Source: Symsagittifera roscoffensis
Taxonomy: Eukaryota; Xenacoelomorpha; Acoela; Convolutidae
Direction: 5' to 3'
DNA length: 64,000 nt
Assembly (NCBI RefSeq): GCF_963678635.1
Contig: NC_087070.1
Location: 15,067,840 to 15,131,839, forward strand
The number at the start of each line of letters is the position of its first letter. Position 1 is the stretch's first letter. This document shows positions 1 through 11,754 of this stretch, one piece after another. The notes under the pieces were generated by a model. The model was not told the DNA's origin. It was given only the letters and a program-made list of their open reading frames with translations, and searched no databases. The translations under genes and the position numbers were made by a program.

Positions 1-1261
1 CCTTGATTAGGTTTCAAAGTTTTGCGTAAAAAAAATGTTATATCGTAATTTTTATCTTTGTTTCATCAACTAAGTTTTAAATTCACATTTGGTGTAAGTC
101 ATGGTTTATCGATAAATCATTCTATTTTTTGAAGCGGTGTAGTTGATAACAATCGATAGATTGTTTCAAGTTTTTTTCTTTACGGATAAGATATCTCGCC
201 AAAATCCCAAGACATGAAAATATTAACAAAGTTTCAGTTTTTTCAGAAACATGGAAATTATTGACTATAAAGAGAGTTGCGTTTTACGCGATAGAATCTT
301 GTATCGCCCCCAGTTTTTATGCTATTTTCGTTTTAAATAATTGCAAAACTGCGTATACTGTTTTTGTTGTATGTGATATCATAAAAACGTTAACTTTACA
401 AGGAAGTCTCACGCTTTTTGAAAAAAAAAACACTTTTCTTGTCAGAAAACAACAAAACTTTAGTTTATTTCTTCGCATATGTAGGTAACCTGGCGGATAC
501 GGTAAAAATTAATTATTCATAAACGCATCATGATTTTTTGCAACTAAATTTTAAATACCTGCCATATAGCCCTCAGATAACAAAGTAGGTTTTTACTAAG
601 TATTTAAAAATAGGTATTTTTCAAAAATAGTATTTAAATTTATTTGTAGGCTAATAAACTTTGTCATAAACATTTAAAGAATTACTCATAAAACTCTTGT
701 TCACAGGTGATTCTGAAACTGGTGAGGATATTAAATCAGGATGAGGAGACGACGCTTTGAGGATATTAAATCAGTCGTATCAGCTCAAAATGTTTTTGAA
801 GATCAGACGTAATATGTGGATGTTATTAAATGAATAAAATGTAAGTAAATGACTTTGAACCGAAGATCTAAGAGGAATGTGCAAAGAAGATGAAAAAATA
901 TATGTTAGATTAATATATATCAAAGTTTTTTGAATTGACCAAATTAATTTTGAAGATGTTTGTCCACAAGCGTATAGTCTTATTGTTTCAAAACATAGCG
1001 TGCTTCGCATAAAGCCTAAGACTCTTAGCTTCTTTTAAAGACGCTGAAAATTTATATAAAAAATCAAATCAATTTTCATGCTTTTTAGAAATACGCTTGA
1101 AAATCTCGAGCACTTTTCTCAAAATTTTTCTCCGATGAAAACGCGAATAAAAAACAATTTAACGAGCGAGCTTAAATTCACTGAAAAATGCTAAAAGTCG
1201 TCTTACTGATAATTTTTTTTCCATATGTTAAGAATACGAATGTTTGGCGTCGCAGAGATAA
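1..1261. other. AT-rich sequence without a recognisable gene
   Basis: Only short open frames of low-complexity composition are present and none looks like a known protein. A 16-base direct repeat (GAGGATATTAAATCAG) occurs twice, near 722 and 758. I see no RNA gene or promoter that can be supported. Confidence 0.5.
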
Positions 1262-1320
1262 GTATCGCTGCTTCAGGCCCTGATCTGTGGTCATTTTGGG
1301 TCTGTGGTCCTGATCTGTGG
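1262..1320. repeat. Short CTGATCTGTGGTC tandem repeat at the edge of the 1.8-kb array
   Basis: CTGATCTGTGGTC occurs twice, with a shorter related copy (GTCTGTGGTC) between. It ends exactly where the first 1.8-kb repeat unit begins (TCTCGGATTATAATGG). The junction between unique and amplified DNA is therefore itself a small repeat. Confidence 0.6.
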
Positions 1321-3123
1321 TCTCGGATTATAATGGATTTATTTTTGACTCGGGAATCCATTTTTATCGGTTAGAATTATGTGCGCTCGGTGCGGGAATT
1401 TAGTAAATTTTACAAAGCAGGGAATCATTGCAAACAATTTTTTTTAATTTTTATTAATCCATTTGCAATGTCGCCCTTGCATAAGTTTTTAGCTGAGTTC
1501 AAGAAGATGATTTTAAAGATCGTTTATTTACCACAGGTGTTTTTGTGGAGAGCAATATTATGACAGCTAGTTGAAACTTCAAAATCTTCCGGCTAGTGGT
1601 ATTTATTTTGATACGGGTTTTAGGAAATTTAGGGATCGAAACTTTCCCACGAAAAAAATTCTGTTTTTAATAGCCACAGTTTCTGAAGGCAAGGTCAGTT
1701 TTGTGTATGGTGCCACTGAGGCTAGCTCTACCGTTGAAATTGATGCTTTATTGATCTAACTATTTTGAACTATTAAACCGGGTTGACTCCATACACCGAA
1801 AATGCTTATCATACAACTCCATACATCAAATGTATGGAAAAAAGCTTGTCATACATTTTTCGTACGATTTCGAAAACTGGTTGAAAACAGCGGCTGTTTA
1901 ATTCTTAGGTAACAGTCTGGTTTTGTTTTTGTTTTTTTTTTGAAAAAAAGGCTTGTCATACAATTCCCATATGTGGAAAATGTATGACTAACATTTTTTG
2001 ATAGCGACACAAACATTTTTGAAATTGCGCCAAACATTTTCAACCGCAAATCAAATTTTGTAATCGGACAAACATTGTCCAAAATGTTTTTTTTGCCTGC
2101 GAAATTTAATTTTTTGTGTGCATAACGTAGTCCTGGATACACTAATGTTCAAAGTTTCTTCCTTTTGCTTCATCATTTTTTTTCAAAAACGCTGAAAACT
2201 CCTATTTCTTTTGTATGGCAAATCTTGTCTTGATCAATGTCTGATAATTTTTAAACTCAGTTCTTAAAAACAATCATCGTTGAAATGTTTTGCCAAACTT
2301 GAAAGTTCGTTACTTTCGCTATATAATTTGGTCATACAATTCAGGTCATTTTCTTTGCATTGTAAATCCAAGACCGTCCAACTTTTGGTGCTTTGAGTAA
2401 ACCGAAGTCTTTGTCAGTTGCGTTCTGTTACAAACACAACCCAAAAAATTTCTGAAAAATTTGCTAACCACGGCGTTCTCGCAAAAAAATTTCATTTGGT
2501 TGTAAGCCCGCACCGAGCCGTCATGGTTCATAATCGATTATATTGTCATAATAAGTTCGGTATTTATAAAATTACAAGATAATTGATTAGAATCCATTAA
2601 AAACGGATTGAAATCCTAAATTTTTATACGTCAAAATAATCCATCATAATCGAGTTTTTTCTATGGCATTATAATCCATTAGTATAGATTATATTCTATT
2701 ATAAAAAATTTTTTTGAGAGGTTAATCATGAAATTTACATTATTTTTCAAATTTCTTTCAAATCCTTTTTAGTGCTGTTGCTAACCGTGCAGAGTAAAAA
2801 GAGAGTTATATTGATTATCATATATTTATAATCGTGTCTTTAGCAAAACTATTATTAATTATAAGCGCCAAATTTAGATGTTTAAACGATTTATTATCCA
2901 TTACATGATAACATTTTTGGTGACATTTTAATAAATTTTAATCAATTATAATTGATTATAGTTTTTCCGAAAATCTTTTATAACCACCTACTATCATAGA
3001 TTATAATCCCTTTTTCATTGGATTATAATTGTTTTTTTTTCAAAAATAATCGAATATTATGCCAATATAATCGAGTTCGTGGCCTGAATTCTTCATCTTT
3101 AATTATAATGGATTTTTTTTTGG
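1321..3123. repeat. 1.8-kb tandem repeat, unit 1
   Basis: The unit starts with TCTCGGATTATAATGG and repeats almost base for base 1803 bases later and again 1805 bases after that. It is very AT-rich and holds many variants of GATTATAATGGATT and of GCTTGTCATACAATT. A 62-codon frame (1571-1759 in this unit) is present in every copy. Its differences between copies are mostly amino-acid changing: I count five replacement against two silent changes. That does not fit a conserved protein, so I treat the unit as non-coding. Confidence 0.9.
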
Positions 3124-4928
3124 TCTCGGATTATAATGGATTTATTTTTGACTCGGGAATCCATTTTTATCGGTTAGAATTATGTGCGCTCGGTGCGGGA
3201 ATTTAGTAAATTTTACAGTGTATGGAATCATTGCAAACAATTTTTTTTTATTTTTATTAATCCGTTTGCAATGTAGCCCTTGCATGAGTTTTTAGCTGAG
3301 TTCAAGAAGATGATTTTAAAGATCGTTTATTTACCACAGGTGTTTTTGTGGAGAGCAATATTATGACAGCTAGTTGAAACTTCAAAATCTTCCGGCTAGT
3401 GGTATTTATTTTGATACGGGTTTTAGGAAATTTAAGGATCGAAACTTTCCCACAAAAAAAATTCTGTTTTTAATAGCCACAGTTTCTGAAGGCAAGCTCA
3501 GTTTTGTGTATGGCGCCACTGAGGCTAGCTCTACCGTTGAAATTGATGCTTTATTGATCTAACTATTTTGAACTATTAAACCGGGTTGACTCCATACACC
3601 GAAAATGCTTATCATACAACTCCATACATCAAATGTATGGAAAAAAGCTTGTCATACAATTTTCGTACGATTTCGAAAACTGGTTGAAAACAGCGGCTGT
3701 TTAATTCTTAGGTAACAGTCTGGTTTTGGTTTTGTTTTTTTTTGAAAAAAAAAGGCTTGTCATACAATTCCCATATGTGGAAAATGTATGACTAACATTT
3801 TTTGATAGCGACACAAACATTTTTGAAATTGCGCCAAACATTTTCAACCGCAAATCAAATTTTGTAATCGAACAAACATTGTCCAAAATGTTTTTTTTTG
3901 CCTGCGAAATTTAATTTTTTGTGTGCATAACGTAGTCCTGGATACACTAATGTTCAAAGTTTCTTCCTTTTTGCTCCATCATTTTTTTCAAAAACGCTGA
4001 AAACTCCTATTTCTTTTGTATGGCAAATCTTGTCTTGATCAATGTCTGATAATTTTTAAACTCAGTTCTTAAAAACAATCGTCGTTGAAATGTTTTGCCA
4101 AACTTGAAATTTCGTTACTTTCGCTATATAATTTGGTCATACAATTCAGGTCATTTTCTTTGCATTGTAAATCCAAGACCGTCCAACTTTTGGTGCTTTG
4201 AGTAAGCCGAAGTCTTTGTCAGTTGCGTTCTGTTACAAACACAACCCAAAAATTTTCTGAAAAATTTGCTAACCACGGCGTTCTCGCAAAAAAATTTCAT
4301 TTGGTTGTAAGCCCGCACCGAGCCCTCATGGTTCATAATCGATTATATTGTCATAATAAGTTCGGTATTTATAAAATTACAAGATAATTGATTAGAATCC
4401 ATTAAAAACGGATTGAAATCCTAAATTTTTATACGTCAAAATAATCCATCATAATCGAGTTTTTTCTATGGCATTATAATCCATTAGTATAGATTATATT
4501 CTATTATAAAAAATTTTTTTGAGAGGTTAATCATGAAATTTACATTATTTTTCAAATTTCTTTTAAATCCTTTTTAGTGCTGTTGCTAACCGTGCAGAGT
4601 AAAAAGAGAGTTATATTGATTATCATATATTTATAATCGTGTCTTTAGCAAAACTATTATTAATTATAAGCGCCAAATTTAGATGTTTAAACGATTTATT
4701 ATCCATTACATGATAACATTTTTGGTGACATTTTAATAAATTTTAATCAATTATAATTGATTATAGTTTTTCCGAAAATCTTTTATAACCACCTACTATC
4801 ATAGATTATAATCCCTTTTTCATTGGATTATAATTGTTTTTTTTTTCAAAAATAATCGATTATTTTGCCAATATAATCGAGTTCGTGGCCTGAATTCTTC
4901 ATCTTTAATTATAATGGATTTTTTTTGG
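3124..4928. repeat. 1.8-kb tandem repeat, unit 2
   Basis: This is the second complete copy, in the same orientation and directly abutting unit 1. It differs by scattered substitutions and by homopolymer length changes. The high identity indicates recent tandem duplication. Confidence 0.9.
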
Positions 4929-6190
4929 TCTCGGATTATAATGGATTTATTTTTGACTCGGGAATCTATTTTTATCGGTTACAATTATGTGCGCTCGGTG
5001 CGGGAATTCAGTAAATTTTACAGTGAATGGAATCATTGCCAACAATTTTTTTTTATTTTTATTAATCCGTTTGCAATGTCGCCCTTGCATGAGTTTTTAG
5101 CTGAGTTCAAGAAGATGATTTTAAAGATCGTTTATTTACCACAGGTGTTTTTGTGGAGAGCAATATTATGACAGTTAGTTGAAACTTCAAAATCTTCCGG
5201 CTAGAGGTATTTATTTTGATACGGGTTTTAGGAAATTTAGGGATCGAAACTTTCCCACGAAAAAAATTCTGTTTTCAATAGCCACAGTTTCTGAAGGCAA
5301 GGTCAGTTTTGTGTATGGTGCCACTGAGGCTAGCTCTACCGTTGAAACTGATGCTTTATTGATCTAACTATTTTGAACTATTAAACCGGGTTGACTCCAT
5401 ACACCGAAAATGCTTATCATACAACTCCATACATCAAATGTATGGAAAAAAGCTTGTCATACAATTTTCGTACGATTTCGAAAACTGGTTGAAAACAGCG
5501 GCTGTTTAATTCTTAGGTAACAGTCTGGTTTTGTTTTTGTTTTTTTTTTGAAAAAAAAAGGCTTGTCATACAATTCCCATATGTGGAAAATGTATGACTA
5601 ACATTTTTTGATAGCGACACAAACATTTTTGAAACTGCGCCAAACATTTTCAACCGCAAATCAAATTTTGTAATCGAACAAACATTGTCCAAAATGTTTT
5701 TTTTTTGCCTGCGAAATTTAATTTTTTGTGTGCATAACGTAGTCCTGGATACACTAATGTTCAAAGTTTCTTCCTTTTTGCTTCCTCATTTTTTTCAAAA
5801 ACGCTGAAAAATCCTATTTATTTTGTATGGCAAATCTTGTCTTGATCAATGTCTGATAATTTTTAAACTCAGTTCTTAAAAACAATCATCGTTGAAATGT
5901 TTTGCCAAACTTGAAAGTTCGTTACTTTCGCTATATAATTTGGTCATACAATTCAGGTCATTTTCTTTGCATTGTAAATCCAAGACCGTCCAACTTTTGG
6001 TGCTTTGAGTAAACCGAAGTCATTGTCAGTTGCGTTCTGTTACAAACAGAACCCAAAATTTTTCTGAAAAATTTGCTAACCACGGCGTTCTCGCAATAAA
6101 ATTTCATTTGGTTGTAAGCCCGCACCGAGCCTTCATGGTTCATAATCGATTATATTGTCATAATATGGTCGGTATCTATAAAATTACAAT
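4929..6190. repeat. 1.8-kb tandem repeat, unit 3 (truncated)
   Basis: Same orientation as units 1 and 2. It follows them up to the sequence ATAAAATTACAA and then breaks off, losing the last third of the unit. The break is followed by about 50 bases of ACAAAAAAAACTAC-like low-complexity sequence. Confidence 0.85.
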
Positions 6191-6241
6191 ATAAATTACA
6201 AAAAAAACTACAAAAAAAACATACTTTTTTAAACTTTTTTT

Positions 6242-6659
6242 CAACCGCAAATCAAATTTTGTAATCGAACAAACATTGTCCAAAATGTTTTTTTTTGCCT
6301 GCGAATTTTAATTTTTTGTGTGCATAACGTAGTCCTGGATACACTAATGTTCAAAGTTTCTTCCTTTTTGCTTCATCATTTTTTCAAAAACGATGAAAAC
6401 TCCTATTTCTTTTGTATGGCAAATCTTGTCTTGATCAATGTCTGATAATTTTTAAACTCAGTTCTTAAAAACAATCATCGTTGAAATGTTTTGCCAAACT
6501 TGAAAGTTCGTTACTTTCGCTATATAATTTGGTCATACAATTCAAGTCATTCTCTTTGCATTGTAAACCCAAGACCGTCCAACTTTTGGTGCTTTGAGTA
6601 AACCGAAGTCTTTGTTAGTTGCGTTCTGTTACAAACACAACCCAAAAATTTTCTGAAAA
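6242..6659. repeat. 1.8-kb repeat, internal fragment (unit 4)
   Basis: This matches 5651-6070 of unit 3 (CAACCGCAAATCAAATTTTG through AACCCAAAAATTTTCTGAAA) in the same orientation. Its last ~95 bases are also the outermost part of the left arm of the large palindrome that follows. Confidence 0.85.
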
Positions 6660-7853
6660 TATTTTTAGAAAATAATCAACTTTTAGTTTATGGAAAAATA
6701 CTTATCATACAATCTTCAAATATGGAAAAATGCTTATCATAGAGATATATTACAATTTGCTTTACGTATGGAATTATATAAAACTGTGTGGTAAGGAGTT
6801 TTTCTTAAATGGAAATTGTATGATAAGAAGTTTTGGTCAGCACGGGAAATACGATTTTACGATATCGTATGGAGAAACCTCGTTTAAGGCTTATTGTCAA
6901 AGATATTTTGATTTTAAACTCTTTTTTCAGTCTAATTTCCTAAAGCAAACACCTCCCTCGGTTCGTTTAGTTAAATGTGCGGTGATATGGTCTTATAATG
7001 GATATTAAGCAATTGAAAATTGTTTTTGTTGACCCAATCAACATTTGAGTTCACCGCTTAATCAATTTACTAGTTTTTCTTGAACTTTTTGATGATGTGG
7101 TTCAATTTATTAGTTTTCTTGAACTTTTTGTTGATGTGGTTGATAATTCCCGTGTTTCATCGTCGCAGTTGTCTAGCTTTTTGAGATAAATAAACCAAGC
7201 GGTTGAAAATAAAATTGATGGGCTTTCTCAAAAAACTAGACAACTGCGACGATGAAACACGGGAATTATCAACCACATCAACAAAACGTTCAAGAAAAAC
7301 TAATAAATTGAACCACATCAACAAAAAGTTCAAGAAAAACTAGTAAATTGATTTAGCGGTGAACTCCAATTTTGATTGAGTCAAAAAAAAACAAATTTCA
7401 ATTGCTCAATATCCATTATAAGACCAAATCACGGCACATTTAACTAAACAAACCGAAGGAGGTGTTTGGTTTAGGAAATTAGACTGAAAAAAAAGAGTTT
7501 AAAATCAAAATGTCTTTGACAATAAGCCTTAAACGAGGTTTCTCCATACGATATTGTAAAATCGTATTTCCCGTGCTGACCAAAACTTCTTATCATACAA
7601 TTTCCATTTAAGAAAAACTCCTTACCACACAGTTTTATACAATTCCATACGTACAGCAAATTGTAATATATCTCTATGATAAGCATTTTTCCATATTTGA
7701 AGATTGTATGACAAAAATTTTTCCATAAACTAAAAGTTGATTATTTTCTTAAAATATTTTCAGAAAATTTTTGGGTTGTGTTTGTAACAGAACGCAACTG
7801 ACAAAGACTTCGGTTTACTCAAAGCACCAAAAGTTCGACGGTCTTGGATTTAC
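6565..7853. repeat. Large palindrome 1 (about 620-base arms, 39-base spacer)
   Basis: The left arm (6565-7186) is repeated as its reverse complement at 7226-7853 with a few mismatches and small gaps. The centre shows it clearly: CATCGTCGCAGTTGTCTAG on the left is matched by CTAGACAACTGCGACGATG on the right. The 39-base spacer (7187-7225) carries AACCAAGCGGTTGAAAAT. The outer part of each arm is a piece of the 1.8-kb repeat. I found no transposase frame or clear target-site duplication, so this may be a fold-back element or a rearrangement product. Confidence 0.88.
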
Positions 7854-8027
7854 CATTTACACATTCACTTTCAGCCTATGCAAAAAAACCAAGCAGAGTA
7901 TCAAACCATTTAAAGTCAGGTAAACCAAGCGGTTGAAAATAAAATGGTTGGGCTGACTTTAAATGGTTTGGAACTCTGCTTCGTTTTTTTTTTTGCATAG
8001 GCTGAAAGTGAATGTGTAAATGGTAAA
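7849..8027. repeat. Palindrome 2 (about 72-base arms, 33-base spacer)
   Basis: The left arm (7849-7919, starting TTTACCATTTACACATTC) pairs with the right arm (7953-8027, ending GAATGTGTAAATGGTAAA). The spacer, 7920-7952, again contains AACCAAGCGGTTGAAAAT and is almost the same as the spacer of palindrome 1. The arms are unrelated to the arms of palindrome 1. The two palindromes abut: the right arm of the first ends where the left arm of the second begins. Confidence 0.88.
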
Positions 8028-8272
8028 TTTTGTTTGGTTTTTAATTTTTCGGATCTAAACGAAGAAAGTTTTGAATGAACTCAAATTGTTTTCTTCCTCG
8101 TTTTTTGAAAATCAGGAATATAGCATAGAATTAGATGATCCGAGAGAATCTTCTCCCATGAACGTTTTTGTTTTGTTTAATCACAAAGCTTACGTTTCTA
8201 CGTTTAGATTTACACAAATTTTGTGATTTGATCTTTGTATTTATTGGTTAGGCAATTAGCAATTTTTGATCA
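8028..8272. other. AT-rich spacer, nothing recognised
   Basis: No open frame, repeat or RNA signal could be supported between palindrome 2 and the decayed coding stretch. Confidence 0.4.
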
Positions 8273-9226
8273 TCAGAATGTTAAAAGTCCTTCAAACACT
8301 TTTTTCTGCTTTCCATTCGTGGGTTCTCTCTTTTTATCCAGTGAGGGTTCTCCAGTGAAATTAAAAGGTATATTGCTGTCACTATGTGCAAAATTTACGG
8401 TGGATGTAGGGTTGTTTGTCTTTTTCAATTGTTTTTTATTCCTTTTCTCGTCGATTAGTGCTACTTTCAATACTCTCAATGAGATTAAAATTTTGGTTAG
8501 AGTTTTTGGTGGATATCGAATCATATTGTTAATGAAGATGTCTCATGTCTACTTTCCTTTCCGCTGGATATACCCCATCATTTTTGCTATTTTTACATAA
8601 GCTCCTCAAAATTCTTTATAGAGAGTCGGTATTATTTTTTTTAAATTGACATACTTCGTCTTTTGAACAATGCGTATGTTTTTTGAACAAAAAAGGTTGT
8701 GCAAGAATATCAGAAACAATTTTGAAAAATTTCCCTAAAACTCTCACTTTTGTAATTCCTTTTCTCCATTTCTCCCTATTCTCCATTGCGTTTCCTTTTT
8801 GACCATTTTTGACTCCAAATTCAAAGTAAAATAAAACAACGATCTCAATTTTTTGTCCGCTTTTTGGACGCATGCCGTTAATTTCTTTTTGCTCTGCATG
8901 CTGTGCGGCTGCTAATTTATTCGTCATCGTAGCTTTTCTCTTTAGTCAGTTTTCTGACCAATCTTGCACCTCTTGAATGTTTGTTTCATTCCGGGTATTT
9001 TCGATGATTGGCCGAGTCGGGTTGCTGGGTGTGGTTTCAACTAATTCAGCAAAAAAAATGATAGCACAGTTTTCTTTGGGCTCCATTGCCAATTGAAGTA
9101 ATTAGCTCCAATCTTCCCACGGAAAAGATGGTCAACAGTATGACTTCGCGAAAACCCTGGAATTTTTCTCACGATCGAGGCGTTTTTATTAGACTGCGCG
9201 ATGATAAATTTATCTTTTGCTAACAC
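8273..9226 (-). pseudogene. Decayed hydrophilic coding sequence of unknown family
   Basis: Reading the minus strand from 9226 downwards, an open frame (9226-9041) contains the phrase IPGFSRSHTVDHLFRGKIG. Past a T-run near 9052 the protein-like text moves into another frame (about 9050-8840) with AELVETTPSNPTRPIIENTR. It crosses one TGA and continues with MTNKLAAAQHAEQKEINGM. A third lysine-rich piece lies at 8524-8273. The composition is polar and transposon-like, unlike random AT-rich translation. I do not recognise the family. It may be the tail of an old retroelement or a broken host gene. Joining of the last piece is a guess. Confidence 0.3.
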
Positions 9227-9309
9227 GAAATTACTCAGAAGTTCTAAGAAAAATTGGTTAAAAAAATTGAATTAGATGAAGTTGAAACATTATGTAAAGA
9301 GTAACAAAT

Positions 9310-9330
9310 AAGCACTCCAACGGAGTGCTT
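9310..9330. other. Short perfect stem-loop
   Basis: AAGCACTCC and GGAGTGCTT form a perfect 9-bp stem around an AAC loop. No RNA family was recognised and there is no flanking coding frame to which it could belong. Confidence 0.35.
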
Positions 9331-10341
9331 AGTACCGAAGGCCAGACAAGGCATGTTAATTAAATTAAAATATATGATCATAAAATCAGATAACAACAAC
9401 ATCGAGTCTGCAATCTACTGCAACATATCATTCTAACTTCTCTGCAACCTTTTGAAAACCGCTCAAGCAAAAATTTAAAACCTTTTTCTTGAATGCTCGA
9501 GGCGTCAAACCAAATTTTCTAAATTGTTTCATGCAACCTAATTGGTTAAACGCTAATATTTTCCGTTGACGATCAACCAGGATAGGTCTCAATCGAAGCA
9601 TAATCTGAACTAGATTCTATTTAGCAGAAGAATCAGCTTCCCTACCCCTTAAACTGATGTAACCACACGAGTATGTCATTGTTATATAGTTTAGAAGAGA
9701 ATTTTTTGCCCTTATTGAACAAAAGGTCATCGCAGTGTTTCAAAAAAGCCTTCAATTGCATGTCAAGAAACAGTTCGACTATTATTGCAATGAAATATTG
9801 TTTTTGTGAATTTTGTCAGAAAAAGCAGTAGACTCGATAGAAAGTTTAGAGGGGGTGGGGGCGAGGCTTCCTGCTCGGGGATTTGACCCCTTGGCCCAAC
9901 CCAGAGTCTTGCCTTTGAGACCGTTTTAAGATTTCCATTTGAGGCTGACCAGCACTAATAATTTTTCTAACGGCAGTTTTTGCGCCAGTATATAATAAAT
10001 TAAGGGAGCGCCATCTTCTGACCAAAACAGTCCAAAAAACGCCCAAATACGTGCCTAAAACAAGAATGCTGCAAAATGGAGGTTGAATTATGTCGAGTGC
10101 AAACAACGTCGATTTTTTTTTCTTTTTTTGAAACCCACTCTTTTGAGAATATTCTACATCCACCTTTGCGTAGACTTGTAAATCGATGATATTAAAAACT
10201 CAGAGTTCAAATTTGTGAGCTCTTGAACCTGTATTTTCATCAAAACTTTTTACAATAGAAAAACTGACATGCAGAATCTATTAAAGCTCCAATTTACGGA
10301 TCATCTATAACACAAAGCGAAAGCATATTTCTTGTCAAAAG
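9331..10341. other. Non-coding stretch, nothing firm
   Basis: A locally GC-rich patch at about 9848-9910 (GGGGGTGGGGGCGAGGC) stands out from the AT-rich surroundings. The minus-strand frame across it (10163-9846) starts with a lysine run and has no recognisable domain. I do not call a gene here. Confidence 0.4.
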
Positions 10342-10620
10342 ATGGATAAATTAAATTTCTCGTCGATAGAACTGAAAAAAAAAGAATTAATAATCTTTCA
10401 ATTAAAGCGTGATGTAATTTTTATTCGAGTAACGAATAATTCAATGGATGTTTCCGATGAAAGTGGAATTTCATCTAAACTACATGAGTTCGTGAGGGTA
10501 AAATCAGAGATAGAAAAAAAGTATGTGATGGTGCCCAAGAGGTGCAAAAGTTGCCAGCTCTTACAATTGAACAGAGGCAAAGTAGTAGTAGTCAAAAAAG
10601 CTCGAACAAAATCAGACTAA
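10342..10620 (+). CDS. Hypothetical small lysine-rich protein (doubtful)
   Basis: A 92-codon frame from ATG to TAA, rich in Lys, Ser and Val, ending in a basic stretch (KVVVVKKARTKSD) and containing a single CKSC pair. There is no signal peptide, membrane segment or family motif that I can name. In AT-rich DNA a frame of this length can arise by chance. I see no promoter or splice signals that would raise confidence. It could equally be a fragment of decayed coding DNA. Confidence 0.2.
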   Translation: MDKLNFSSIELKKKELIIFQLKRDVIFIRVTNNSMDVSDESGISSKLHEFVRVKSEIEKKYVMVPKRCKSCQLLQLNRGKVVVVKKARTKSD

Positions 10621-11754
10621 TTTTGGAGAGTAGGAATGATTGATTGCAAGCGCAACATCGCCACACAAGTAAAAATTGCACGATGATAATGAACCGATCC
10701 TTCGATGCAAAAAGGGATTTTTCAAACGAACATTGTATTTTTCAAATGATATTTGGTAGTGAAGATAACTGAACATAGGACTAAAGCATGTCGCATTTTG
10801 CTTGACTCAACCATTAATTGGTTTTTATAGAGTGTAAAATGCAGATTCATATACTTTGCTGATAAAGATAAAATGTTTCATGCCCATCGTCAGTTAGGCC
10901 ATAAATTGAATCAAATAAGGAGAAACCAAAAAAACGGATACATGACTAAGTGTCTGTCCCCATCGGAGGCTGAACTCAGATAGGAGACTGCAAAATACTT
11001 ATAGTCTTGATAATACTTGCAGAAGGAGTAAACGAACTTGGTAATTTTTGCGCGTACTTTTTAAGACGGGCTTGCCGAAAATAGTAAAGACTGACATCGA
11101 AAACAATCGACCAAAAGCATCGAGAGCGGTCGAAAACGATGCCGATGAGAGATCTTTAGCGCATAAAGAGCAAAACACAGCCAATACTTGAGCGTAACGA
11201 GAAATTATAATCGAAATTGAAACTCTTAAATAACTGCGATCGTTCGAATTTTTTCTGAAAGATCTAAGATGAGTAACATGCAGCCAAACTAAACACCCAT
11301 GTGTCATAACCCATTAAAAGTAGTTATTTTTCTGTTTTCAATCGCTGTGACCTGCCTGTGAGTCCGCAGGCGGCATCAAATTGCTGTGAGTTTGCGGTAA
11401 AAACGTTGTTGAAGATTCAATTACATCGAGTTTAGATATATATAGTTTGAGGTTTGATTGGTTTGCGCTAACTGCTTGTGAGATAACAAGGAAACAGCTA
11501 ATAGGCACTATTATTGGCCACAAAAGAGTTTTGATGAGCTTTTTTTCAAGAAAAATGCAATAGTTTGCCAAGAAACTGGGAAACAGGAGAGATTAGTTTG
11601 CTATAAAACAAAGCATGTTACCAATTCAAATGAGAGAGAAGGAAAAAGTGCCTGCTGACTTGTAATTTAAATATCGTGCAGATAGCTTCGAGTTGAATTT
11701 TTTTTGTTCTAAGAAAACAAACACCATACCTAGTTCTGACACTTACAAGGTTGT
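10621..11754. other. No gene recognised
   Basis: The frames on the minus strand (11307-10999 and 11571-11338) do not resemble any family and lack start, splice or composition support. I see no repeats in this stretch. Confidence 0.4.

Noticed and set aside
1571-5367. Conserved 62-codon frame in each 1.8-kb unit
   Set aside because: It is conserved only because the whole unit is duplicated. Differences between copies are mainly replacement changes and there is no start context or family match.
6730-7686. Matching 70-90 codon frames on both strands at 6730-7008 and 7686-7471
   Set aside because: They are the two arms of the same palindrome. The text is featureless and interrupted in one arm, so a protein is not supported.
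8235-8600. 121-codon hydrophobic plus-strand frame
   Set aside because: It is the complement of a lysine-rich minus-strand stretch, and apparent membrane segments are expected when such DNA is read on the other strand.
9855-9900. Possible tRNA-like B box (GGGGTCAAATCCCC on the minus strand)
   Set aside because: The third-position consensus of a B box is not met, no A box or cloverleaf could be drawn, and the patch is part of a GC-rich island.
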